Origin: Leptospirales bacterium
GTDB lineage: Bacteria; Spirochaetota; Leptospiria; Leptospirales; Leptonemataceae
Length of the DNA: 64,000 nt
Reading direction: 5' to 3'
Assembly: GCA_016788865.1 (NCBI GenBank)
Contig: JAEUSB010000104.1
Span: forward strand, 49,610 to 113,609
Shown piece by piece: positions 8,650 through 16,375 of this stretch. A program made the position numbers and the translations under genes. Under the pieces are notes generated by a model. It made no database searches, was not told the DNA's origin, and worked only from the letters and a program-made list of their open reading frames with translations. The stretch's first letter is position 1. Each line of letters opens with the position of its first letter.

Positions 8650-9968
8650 CCGCGTCCAACTCCCTTGTATTTAAGATTAAGCGCCTTCATTTGCGCAATT
8701 TTCTCGCGCGAAAAGAACATTCTACCATCAAACACTAGAGCGCCAGGAGAAAGCTCGGCAATGCGCGCCATGGATAGTTCCTGGAACTCTTTGTGCCCGG
8801 TTAAGAACGCGACACAATCCATACCGGTGATTGCTTCTTCAATGCTCTTCATTGGAAGTTCCGTCACAGTCTTTGCCCCATCGGCAGAAACCCATGGATC
8901 GCAAATGGTGAGGTTATAGCCGCGCTTCTGCAAGGCATCGATCACAGGCTTAACAGGCGTAAAACGAACATCACCTGTATTGGTCTTAAATGCAATACCG
9001 AGCACACCAACCTTGCAATCGCTGGCCTTTTTGCCATTGCTCAAGAGGACGCGATCGATCAGTGAAACAGAAAATTCCGGCAGCCCATCGTTTACTGTGC
9101 GCGATACAACGGGCGTTTGCAAATCCCAGCCAAAGGAAACACCCATGCGATGCACAAACCACGGATCTTTAGTCAGACAATAACCACCAACCCCGACTGA
9201 TGGAGTCAGGATATTTACATGGTGCATTCCCTTGGGAAGAGAATTGGCCGCTTCGATAACTTCTAGAACGTCGATATCGAGACTTTCGCTCAACTTTGCG
9301 AGCTCAGCTGCAAGGGCGATATTCAAGTCGATCCAGAGGTTGTCTGCAAGCTTGGTCAGCTCCGCAGCCCTGGCGCTTTGCACCCGAACCACGCGCACCT
9401 GAAAGGCGCGCTCGACAAACGTCGCGACACGATCTGTACTTGCCGCGTCCACACCGCCAACAACGATGGGAACAGCAACGAGCTCTTCAATTGCTCTGCC
9501 CTCAGAAACGCGCTCAGGAGAAAATGCCAGAAAGACCTCTGCCTTCTCTTTCAGAATTGGCCAGACCAATTTTTCCGTTGTGCCGGGTGGAACCGTACTC
9601 TTAATCAAGAACGTCTGTCCTTTCGAAACATAAGGAACAATCGATTTTGCAGCCGCTGTGATCTGCGCCAAATCCGGCTCACCTTCGTCTGACAGAGGAG
9701 TTCCAACCATGATGATCACGTACGCGCAATCTTCAATTGCAGAAAGGTCTTGCGTCAGCTTCAGGCGCCCGGCCGCAACGTTCTTTTGGATCATTGCCTG
9801 GAGACCTGGTTCATTGAAAGGACTGAGTCCGTTGTTTACAGCATCAACGATCCGCTGATCCCTATCAATCCCGACTACCGTTTGACCTTTGTCGGCCAGT
9901 ACGGCACCCACAACGGATCCGATATTGCCAAAACCAATTACTGCGACTTTGTTTTCGTTCAAGCTCAT
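8646..9968 (-). CDS. UDP-N-acetylhexosamine/UDP-glucose 6-dehydrogenase family protein
   Basis: 440 residues. The NAD site is GFGNIGSVVG near residue 12. Family motifs follow in order: VGTPLSDEGEPDL, KSTVPPGTTEK, FSPERVSEGRA, and the catalytic cysteine in GVGGYCLTKDPW. The enzyme oxidises C-6 of a UDP-sugar twice, giving a uronic acid. WecC/WbpA-type substrates (UDP-ManNAc or UDP-GlcNAc) look more likely than UDP-glucose, but this is inference. Coupled to both neighbours by ATGA overlaps. The uronate could be amidated by the AsnB-like protein of the locus. Confidence 0.9.
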   Translation of the reverse strand: MSLNENKVAVIGFGNIGSVVGAVLADKGQTVVGIDRDQRIVDAVNNGLSPFNEPGLQAMIQKNVAAGRLKLTQDLSAIEDCAYVIIMVGTPLSDEGEPDLAQITAAAKSIVPYVSKGQTFLIKSTVPPGTTEKLVWPILKEKAEVFLAFSPERVSEGRAIEELVAVPIVVGGVDAASTDRVATFVERAFQVRVVRVQSARAAELTKLADNLWIDLNIALAAELAKLSESLDIDVLEVIEAANSLPKGMHHVNILTPSVGVGGYCLTKDPWFVHRMGVSFGWDLQTPVVSRTVNDGLPEFSVSLIDRVLLSNGKKASDCKVGVLGIAFKTNTGDVRFTPVKPVIDALQKRGYNLTICDPWVSADGAKTVTELPMKSIEEAITGMDCVAFLTGHKEFQELSMARIAELSPGALVFDGRMFFSREKIAQMKALNLKYKGVGRG

Positions 9969-11065
9969 TCGGGAAACCTGTTCATGATTTCGATTACATG
10001 TTTAATGTCTTCTTGAGTGTGAAAAAATGAAATTGGCAAACTCAAGGTGGTACTGTGAATCTCATCCGCAATTGGCGTCTGCAGATGATCAATGATACCA
10101 CGCATGGCCTGTTGCTTAACAGGGCTCACCGGATAGTGAATTTCCGTTTTCACTTCATTCTTCAGCAAATACTCCCGCAATTCATCACGCCGGGGGTGTC
10201 TCACATTGAAAATATGATACACGTCGTGAAACCCGTCTTCTACCACTGGCTTGATAAATGAGTCTTTTAACCCACTAAAATAGAGCCTGGCGAGAGTTCT
10301 TTTGTGATCGTTGATTGCGTTTAGTGATCTGAGTTTGATTGAAAGCAAAGCAGCCTGGACTTCATCGAGACGAGAGTTCCACCCAACAACCTCGTTATAG
10401 TATTTCACGCGCGAGCCATAATTCCGCATTACGGCAATCTTCTGACTGAGATCCGGCTGACTGGTAGTAATCGCACCCGCGTCACCGAGAGCACCAAGAT
10501 TCTTGGTTGGGTAGAAACTGAACGCTCCTATATCGCCAAAACTTCCGGCCAATTGGTTTTTGTAACGGGCCCCATGAGCTTGCGCGCAATCTTCCACTAC
10601 TCTTAGCCCGTGCTTCTTTGCTGTGGCCAAAATCGGTCCCATGTCGCAGCATTTCCCGTACAGATGAACGACCAGAATGGCTGACGTAGCAGGTGTTATG
10701 CTCTTCTCTATCAGATCCGGATTGATGTTATAGGTACGAAGATCCGGTTCCACGAGAACAGGCACCAAACCATTTCTAACGATAGCGAGAATTGTAGCGA
10801 TGTACGTATTCGAAGGGACGATTACCTGACTTCCTTGCGGCAAATCCAGCGCCGCCAGGCCTAGAACGAGTGCATCGAGCCCGGATGCCACGCCGACGCA
10901 ATGTGATGTATTGCAATACTGGGCGAACTCTGCCTCAAATTTGCTCACAGAGTTTCCAAGTATGTAGTACCCGCGCTTCAGGAATTCACTGAATGCGGTT
11001 TCATACTCGGCCTGAAATGGAGCGTTGGCTTTGGTTAGGTTTTCGTATTCGATCATCTGCGGCAA
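9965..11065 (-). CDS. DegT/DnrJ/EryC1 aminotransferase, probably FdtB/QdtB-like
   Basis: 366 residues. The PLP-binding lysine is in FYPTKNLGALGDAG, with the preceding VVEDCAQAHGA block of sugar aminotransferases. It lies directly behind the FdtA/QdtA-type ketoisomerase, one base after its stop. That pairing indicates transamination of dTDP-3-keto-6-deoxyhexose to a 3-amino-3,6-dideoxyhexose. A TTG at 11065 or an ATG at 11056 could be the start; neither has a clear Shine-Dalgarno sequence. Family assignment is strong, substrate is context-based. Confidence 0.88.
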   Translation of the reverse strand: MPQMIEYENLTKANAPFQAEYETAFSEFLKRGYYILGNSVSKFEAEFAQYCNTSHCVGVASGLDALVLGLAALDLPQGSQVIVPSNTYIATILAIVRNGLVPVLVEPDLRTYNINPDLIEKSITPATSAILVVHLYGKCCDMGPILATAKKHGLRVVEDCAQAHGARYKNQLAGSFGDIGAFSFYPTKNLGALGDAGAITTSQPDLSQKIAVMRNYGSRVKYYNEVVGWNSRLDEVQAALLSIKLRSLNAINDHKRTLARLYFSGLKDSFIKPVVEDGFHDVYHIFNVRHPRRDELREYLLKNEVKTEIHYPVSPVKQQAMRGIIDHLQTPIADEIHSTTLSLPISFFHTQEDIKHVIEIMNRFPE

Positions 11066-11066
11066 T

Positions 11067-11435
11067 TCAGCGATACGGTTCTGCGATGTAGTCGTCTGCA
11101 GAATATAGCTCAGAAGCCAGACCTAAAAGGACACAGTCCGGGGAAAAGTCTTTTATTTGATGCCAATCTTCGGGTGGAACAATCAGGCATTTGGACGCAT
11201 CATCAAGGACAAACTCGTCTTTTTCTTTGCTATTGTCGCAAACAAAACGACAACTCCCCTTGATACTCACAAAAGCTTGGATGGTTTTCTTGTGTCGATG
11301 GCCGCCACGAATATTGTCCGGCGGTACGTCGTAGATGTAATACACACGCTTGAGATCGAACGGGAGGACTTTCTCAATTACTGTGAGCTTACCCCTTGTG
11401 TCTCCATGTGTTGTTAGCTTGACCCAGTGTGCCAT
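11067..11435 (-). CDS. fdtA: dTDP-4-oxo-6-deoxy-glucose 3,4-ketoisomerase (FdtA/QdtA type)
   Basis: 122 residues. A single cupin domain with the RGGHRHKKTIQAF motif holding the paired histidines of FdtA/QdtA enzymes, and VPPEDWHQIKDF later. It moves the keto group from C-4 to C-3 of dTDP-4-oxo-6-deoxyglucose before transamination. FdtA (galacto) and QdtA (gluco) products differ only in C-4 configuration and cannot be separated by eye. ATG with GGGGACA upstream. The rmlA gene at 43085-43957 supplies dTDP-glucose; rmlB is not seen in the window. Confidence 0.88.
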   Translation of the reverse strand: MAHWVKLTTHGDTRGKLTVIEKVLPFDLKRVYYIYDVPPDNIRGGHRHKKTIQAFVSIKGSCRFVCDNSKEKDEFVLDDASKCLIVPPEDWHQIKDFSPDCVLLGLASELYSADDYIAEPYR

Positions 11436-11465
11436 ACTTTTTGTCCCCGATTGACTTTAGGAAAT

Positions 11466-12464
11466 TCAACGAATGAATCGACGGATAATCTTCACCGCTG
11501 GATCCATTCGCTCACGATAGAATCTGTACAGCTCTCGATTGAGTGAATCTTTCACCTTACGTCGTAGTTCCAAATCCTGGGGCAGATACTTGCGAATCAT
11601 CGATACAAACCCCAGAACGCTAAACGACCAGGTCTTCCCACTGCGCCGCAACACCTCGAAATAGTCCGCGACGAAACGCAGCATCATTTTCGAACGAATT
11701 CGTTCTGTTGCCGGACCCGCACCGGAGGAGACAAGCAGCTGCTCAGAAAGTCCCAGCAATTCCTCTTGCCCCGAAGTGTAGGCAACCAGGTCTACACTCA
11801 CGCTTGAGCGAGCGGTCTCATGCGTGCGAAAGAAGACAAGCGGATGCGGTACATAAACAATCTTGCGAGCAGAAGCGGCGCGAAGCGCCAGCCACAGATC
11901 GGAATACGGCGAAAAATTCGCCCGCCCCATCTGTCGCATCCCGCCAATTTCTTGAATGAATTCGCGCTTCCAGACCCCGTACCACGGTTGGGACGGGCAC
12001 GTTCCATCAAAGTATTTCTCAAGAAACTCTGCGCCGCTCAGCAGAAGGGGCTTACCAGAAAACGTCGTATAGTTTGAAGGATAAGTGGAGCCGTGGATAA
12101 AATCAAAAAATATGCACTCTGGTTCATGCTCTTCAATTATTCGTTTTGCAATCGCAAGCAAGTCCGGCATGTACATGTCATCATCTGACAGCCAGATGAA
12201 GTATGATCCAGTGGCTGCTTGCATGAGGGCATTCTGGTTGGCAAGTGGTCCAAGATTTTTGTTTCGATTGATAATCTCAAATCGCGGATCATCCACAATC
12301 CCCAGGTCATCTGCGCTTAACGGACCGGCGACAAAATCGTTCGCAACCGTCGCCGTGAAATCGGATAAGCTCTGCCACCTGCAAGATTGAATCGCTTCAC
12401 GTACCATTGTGAGACGATCGTAGGTCGGAATTCCTATGGAAAAGAATGCTTTCTGGGAGTTCAT
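11466..12464 (-). CDS. Glycosyltransferase family 2
   Basis: 332 residues. The GT2 start is FFSIGIPTYDRLTMVREAIQSC, and the metal site appears as FIWLSDDDMYMPD near residue 95. The C-terminal 100 residues are basic and helical, without clear membrane spans. It overlaps the stop of the upstream flippase-like gene (ATGA at 12461-12464). Donor and linkage unknown. Confidence 0.87.
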   Translation of the reverse strand: MNSQKAFFSIGIPTYDRLTMVREAIQSCRWQSLSDFTATVANDFVAGPLSADDLGIVDDPRFEIINRNKNLGPLANQNALMQAATGSYFIWLSDDDMYMPDLLAIAKRIIEEHEPECIFFDFIHGSTYPSNYTTFSGKPLLLSGAEFLEKYFDGTCPSQPWYGVWKREFIQEIGGMRQMGRANFSPYSDLWLALRAASARKIVYVPHPLVFFRTHETARSSVSVDLVAYTSGQEELLGLSEQLLVSSGAGPATERIRSKMMLRFVADYFEVLRRSGKTWSFSVLGFVSMIRKYLPQDLELRRKVKDSLNRELYRFYRERMDPAVKIIRRFIR

Positions 12465-13435
12465 TGATGATCTGCCTGTGCGTGAAGAAGCCCCTTGACC
12501 TGCTCGCGCAGAACTCCCAGAATTCCAAACGCAATGGCGACTAGCAAATGAACCGAATGCGTGGCGGCTGCAAATCCGAACGCCACGCTTCTATTCACGT
12601 CCCATGTTCCGAGAAGAGAGATCACTACCTGATGGTAGACTCCTATCCCACCTGGTGTGGAGACGATCGCCGTTGCCAGGGTTGTAGAAAGCATCTGCAA
12701 GGGAGCAGCAAACCAGGGAATATTCAGATTAAAAGAAAGCTGCCAGAAGAAGAACATTACCGAGGCGGCACCCCAGGAAAGAACGGAAAAGGCGATGGCC
12801 ACAATCAAATCGCCGGTTCGCATTAGCCTCAGACTCGAGGCCACATCCTGCAGAGCCTGACGAAAATATCTAGAAACCCGATTCTCGGGCAGACGAGCCA
12901 GAATCACATCGCGTTTTTCTGGAAATGCAAATGCGAAGAAGAACAGAGCAAAGGCAAGGCCCGTTAAAGTGAAAACGGCCGTGCTCACAGCCCGCGGAAC
13001 TTCCATGGCTAAACCAAGAAAAACAATCATGAGCGACAGAATCGCAGCATCAATCGTGCGTTCGATGACCATGGATCCAAGATAGAAATGCAGGGAACCT
13101 CCACCGCGTCTGTGCGCAAGCAACAGCCGTAGAAGTTCTCCACCCCGGAATGGCAGCGCGTTGTTGACAAAATACGCGATCATTATGTGAAGAAAAGAAA
13201 CGTTAACCGGCAAATGAGTGCGAGTGCGAAGCAGTGCTGCCCATCGGACTGCGAGACCAAACTTTGCAATGAAGTAGAACAGAACTCCGGCCGCAAAGTA
13301 GCTCCGGTCGGCACCGACGAGCGCATCGCGCACGGTGCTCCAGTCAACTTCACGAACTACAAAGAAAACCGCGACAATCGCAAGAATAACGCCAAGGACG
13401 AATAGGGCTATCCGCAGTCTGCGGCGCTGGATCAT
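12461..13435 (-). CDS. Flippase-like UPF0104 membrane protein (LPG synthase transmembrane domain family)
   Basis: 324 residues with about eight hydrophobic helices. The pattern of an arginine-rich start, a long first helix and an AVRWAALLRT segment after helix 2 is that of the lysylphosphatidylglycerol-synthase transmembrane family (UPF0104). STPGGIGVYHQVV near residue 258 is a family hallmark. Members without the catalytic domain occur in glycan loci and have been proposed to move lipid-linked sugars. It is translationally coupled on both sides (ATGA) with the TIM-barrel-like protein and a GT2. Substrate unknown. Confidence 0.85.
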   Translation of the reverse strand: MIQRRRLRIALFVLGVILAIVAVFFVVREVDWSTVRDALVGADRSYFAAGVLFYFIAKFGLAVRWAALLRTRTHLPVNVSFLHIMIAYFVNNALPFRGGELLRLLLAHRRGGGSLHFYLGSMVIERTIDAAILSLMIVFLGLAMEVPRAVSTAVFTLTGLAFALFFFAFAFPEKRDVILARLPENRVSRYFRQALQDVASSLRLMRTGDLIVAIAFSVLSWGAASVMFFFWQLSFNLNIPWFAAPLQMLSTTLATAIVSTPGGIGVYHQVVISLLGTWDVNRSVAFGFAAATHSVHLLVAIAFGILGVLREQVKGLLHAQADHQ

Positions 13436-14304
13436 TTAAGCGCTGCGCCTATCTCTTTGAAGGATTCGCGAACGTGACGCGTGGAAGACGCCCCGACGAC
13501 CGCCGACTTGATACCAATGCTTTTCAGGTACTGCGCTGCATCGGAGGGTTTCACCATTCCTGCAGCAAGGACGCTCATTGCAACCACGCGCGCCGGATAG
13601 TTTACCAGATCCTCTTCGCATTCTTTCCTACCGGGACTCATTTGAAAACCCGCCGGGTTAAATGGAGCCATGATCAGAGGATTCTCAATTCCTGACCTAT
13701 GCAAGAATCGGGAGACGAGGCGCATTGATAGGGTACAAAAACCACCCTCGGCGCCGAGCTTGCTGGCAATGGACTGCACAAAAAAACGCGCGATGTCTGT
13801 TAACTCTAATGCTGCGATCAAGTCAGAGAGTGCATTGTGTAAAAAGACCGCGCGAACTTTGAGTCCCCGAAACGGCGCCAATTCCATCTCGATAAGCGAT
13901 TCAAGCATACTGAGCTGGTCTCGCCTGACAATTCCAACCCCCGCCTCAAGGGCAAAATTCAATTTCGAAGACCACCCTCCGCTGCCGAGGATTTCGGAGA
14001 CCATGGAAAGCAAACCCTTCTGGTTTGCCATACGGACGTATTTTGCCATGTAGGGCAGCAGCACATAAATGCTCATTTCCTCGGACAGGACAGGATCTTC
14101 TGAAATAGCACGGGCAATGTCCCTGGCGCGAATATGAGTTGAGAGCATCATGCAGCGAACGCCTTCGCCATGCGCCGCTCGCACGATTTCCATTACATTC
14201 TCAACCTTGCCGAAATAGAGCTCACGCTCCAGCCCACGCGCGGCTGAACCGTGATTCACTCCAAAAAACTGGTTGTGCCCCAGAATTAGCGGTTCAGGAT
14301 TCAA
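13432..14304 (-). CDS. Uncharacterised TIM-barrel-like protein
   Basis: 290 residues; I do not recognise a named family with certainty. Repeating strand/helix segments (LILGHNQFFGVNH at the start; CMMLSTHIRAR; IYVLLPYM; VRAVFLHNALSDL; LIMAPFNPAGF; SAVVGASSTRHVRESF at the end) suggest a beta/alpha barrel. The last motif resembles the C-terminal cofactor loop of aldo/keto reductases, but the Asp-Tyr-Lys-His tetrad is not evident. It overlaps a Gfo/Idh/MocA oxidoreductase by 11 bp and a flippase-like gene by 4 bp, so it probably acts in the same sugar pathway. Function open. Confidence 0.8.
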   Translation of the reverse strand: MNPEPLILGHNQFFGVNHGSAARGLERELYFGKVENVMEIVRAAHGEGVRCMMLSTHIRARDIARAISEDPVLSEEMSIYVLLPYMAKYVRMANQKGLLSMVSEILGSGGWSSKLNFALEAGVGIVRRDQLSMLESLIEMELAPFRGLKVRAVFLHNALSDLIAALELTDIARFFVQSIASKLGAEGGFCTLSMRLVSRFLHRSGIENPLIMAPFNPAGFQMSPGRKECEEDLVNYPARVVAMSVLAAGMVKPSDAAQYLKSIGIKSAVVGASSTRHVRESFKEIGAALK

Positions 14305-15406
14305 AGCGTCCTCCGCGAAGTAGCTTGCCCAGGCTCTTCCAGAAACCCAGAGATTTCTTCAGGTTACCAATCCCTACCGGCTCACCGTTATGCGACATAG
14401 AATAATAAATAGAATCCATGATCTGCTGGACATGATATGCATTGCGGACGTCGCTTTCCGGAGAACGCCCCGCACGAATCGATTCGATAAAGTCCATATC
14501 TTGCGCCGTGTAGTGCGTGCCTCCAATGTCCACCGGAACTCCCGAAAACATTTCTGACTTTGTCTTCAGTCGAATCGTTCCGGAATCACCGTACTCGATG
14601 GGCCTCTGGAAAGAGGAAAACACATCATCATCCGCGGCGTACGTTCCAGTTGTTGTGGTTACAGAAATCCTGGTTTCCAGGAGGCGATGATTGTCCACAC
14701 TCCATGAGGAATCCAACCAGCCCTGGAGTCCGGACTTCCAGGTAAACACAATGTGCCCAAAGTCCTCAACCGTTCCGGAATAGGGCGACGCACCGACGGC
14801 GGCCACCGTGTCAGGCATACCAAAATACCAGACAATTAGATCTACGGCGTGGATGGCTTGAGCCATGAGCACACCGCCACCGGATTCACCCCGGTTAAAT
14901 CTCCAGCCTTTGCCCTTGCGGAACATTTGCGATACGTACGTTGTGGCATTGAAGTAGAGCGGCACGCCCGCGCTTTCTGAGTCAGTCTTGAGAAACTTGT
15001 TCAGCTCCGAGAAAGGCGCGAGGTAGCGCAGCATAAAACCAACCATGTTAGGCACCGGTCGATCGCGCAGCGCATTGAGCAAAGGCTCGATCTCATCGGC
15101 GCTCATAGCCAGAGGTTTCTCAACGAAGAACGGGATCCCACGCTTTGCGCACTGCAATGCTAGCTCGATATGTGACGAAGGAGGAGTCGCAATAAACACA
15201 AAGTCGGGCTTGCCCTGGTCGAGCATTTCTGAAAAGTCTTTGTAGAAATGAACCTTTTCATTCAGGGACTGGGCCGTATTGCGGATTATGGAACTGGCTT
15301 CTGTCAGACAGGCCAGGCGGGTATCATCAAGCGAGTTAATGATAGCCGCATGCAGCAGGCCCATCTTGCCAAGACCTACAACCCCTCCCTTCAGTTTCTC
15401 CGTCAT
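14294..15406 (-). CDS. Gfo/Idh/MocA family NAD(P)-dependent oxidoreductase
   Basis: 370 residues. The N-terminal Rossmann motif is GVVGLGKMGLLH, with the conserved VEKPLAMS (E-K-P) near residue 95. The C-terminal alpha/beta domain begins MVGFMLRY. Family members oxidise or reduce sugar C-3 or similar positions, often on UDP-sugars in O-antigen pathways. ATG is preceded by GGAGAAGATAA, a clear ribosome-binding site. The 92-base gap upstream (15407-15498) is one of the few real gaps in the locus and holds only a weak 5-bp inverted repeat at 15421-15438. Confidence 0.88.
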   Translation of the reverse strand: MTEKLKGGVVGLGKMGLLHAAIINSLDDTRLACLTEASSIIRNTAQSLNEKVHFYKDFSEMLDQGKPDFVFIATPPSSHIELALQCAKRGIPFFVEKPLAMSADEIEPLLNALRDRPVPNMVGFMLRYLAPFSELNKFLKTDSESAGVPLYFNATTYVSQMFRKGKGWRFNRGESGGGVLMAQAIHAVDLIVWYFGMPDTVAAVGASPYSGTVEDFGHIVFTWKSGLQGWLDSSWSVDNHRLLETRISVTTTTGTYAADDDVFSSFQRPIEYGDSGTIRLKTKSEMFSGVPVDIGGTHYTAQDMDFIESIRAGRSPESDVRNAYHVQQIMDSIYYSMSHNGEPVGIGNLKKSLGFWKSLGKLLRGGRFES

Positions 15407-15498
15407 TTATCTTCTCCGATCTGAATCCGTACGTTCAGGCGTGGCTCAATTTGGACGTTATGCGAAAACAACTTGAAAACGAAAGCCCGGCGAGGCTA

Positions 15499-16347
15499 TC
15501 AGTCTTTGCCACGTCGCGCCTTCAGCACAATTCGATGACCGCGGATGCGGCCGCCAAGGATTGTTGTGAAGATGAGGTTCTCGAACCAGACCATGAGATC
15601 AATCACGGGCAGAGCCAGAAAACGGTACACCGGAAACCAGGGTGAGTTTACAAAATTGCCAATATCGGCCTGGCTTTCGTATTGAATTCCGCGTTTGCGC
15701 GCAAACCATTTGAGCACTTGAGTGAACGCTTCCTGGATGAAAAAGTTGTGATAGCCGGTGTATTCAACCTTGAAGCCAGCTTTCTCGGCCAGCTCGGTAA
15801 GGGTTTGGATGGTATAATAGCGTTGATCGAGCAGGTAGCTCTTCTCGCTGTCATGATACAATTCCGCCAGAGGCGTGTTTGAAAGAATTCCGATTGTGCT
15901 CGGTGAATAAACAACGATAGGCCCACCTGGACGCAACACCCGAAATGCTTCCCGCATAGCTGCATTGTCATCCGGGATATGTTCGAATGCGTCCGTCGAG
16001 ACAATGGCGTCGAATGATTTGTCTTTAAAAGGCAGCTTCTCCGCGTTCCCAACCATCAATTTAGCGGTCGTGAATTGCTGACCAAATGCGATTGCTTCCG
16101 GAGACATATCAATCCCGGTCGCGTTCTTGAACGAACCTTCCATCTGACTGAGCGCAAACCCGCTCCCACAGCCCAGATCCAATAAATCCGCTGTGGTTTC
16201 ACCGCGTAACAGTGAACGTATGTAGCGAATCTTGTATCGCGTGGTCAGGATAAAACGAAATGGGTGTACTTTACTCAAAGAGTTTTCCGAAGGAGAATTC
16301 AATCCGAATGCGTTGGTCAACTTCCTGTAGAATCGTGCCCCAGTCAA
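15499..16347 (-). CDS. Class I SAM-dependent methyltransferase
   Basis: 282 residues. SAM motif I is DLLDLGCGSGFAL near residue 55. The acidic end of strand 2 is GIDMSPEAIAF, motif II/III appear as FDAIVSTDAFEHIPD, and LRPGGPIVVYSP follows. This is a Methyltransf_11/25-type catalytic domain with a hydrophobic C-terminal segment (FLALPVIDLMVWF) that may touch the membrane. The start is a TTG at 16347 after AAAGGCG. It could methylate a sugar or lipid-linked intermediate. Substrate unknown. Confidence 0.85.
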   Translation of the reverse strand: MTGARFYRKLTNAFGLNSPSENSLSKVHPFRFILTTRYKIRYIRSLLRGETTADLLDLGCGSGFALSQMEGSFKNATGIDMSPEAIAFGQQFTTAKLMVGNAEKLPFKDKSFDAIVSTDAFEHIPDDNAAMREAFRVLRPGGPIVVYSPSTIGILSNTPLAELYHDSEKSYLLDQRYYTIQTLTELAEKAGFKVEYTGYHNFFIQEAFTQVLKWFARKRGIQYESQADIGNFVNSPWFPVYRFLALPVIDLMVWFENLIFTTILGGRIRGHRIVLKARRGKD

Positions 16348-16375
16348 GTCGCCTTTGTGTGCTTACATCAAGTGA

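Noticed and set aside
13432..14304. Considered as an aldo/keto reductase
   Set aside because: Only the terminal GASS loop resembles that family; the Asp-Tyr-Lys-His tetrad seen in the true family member at 37242-38105 is not apparent here.
15421..15438. Inverted repeat CTGAA/TTCAG in the 92-base gap
   Set aside because: Five-base arms with an eight-base loop are too weak; no T-run to support termination.
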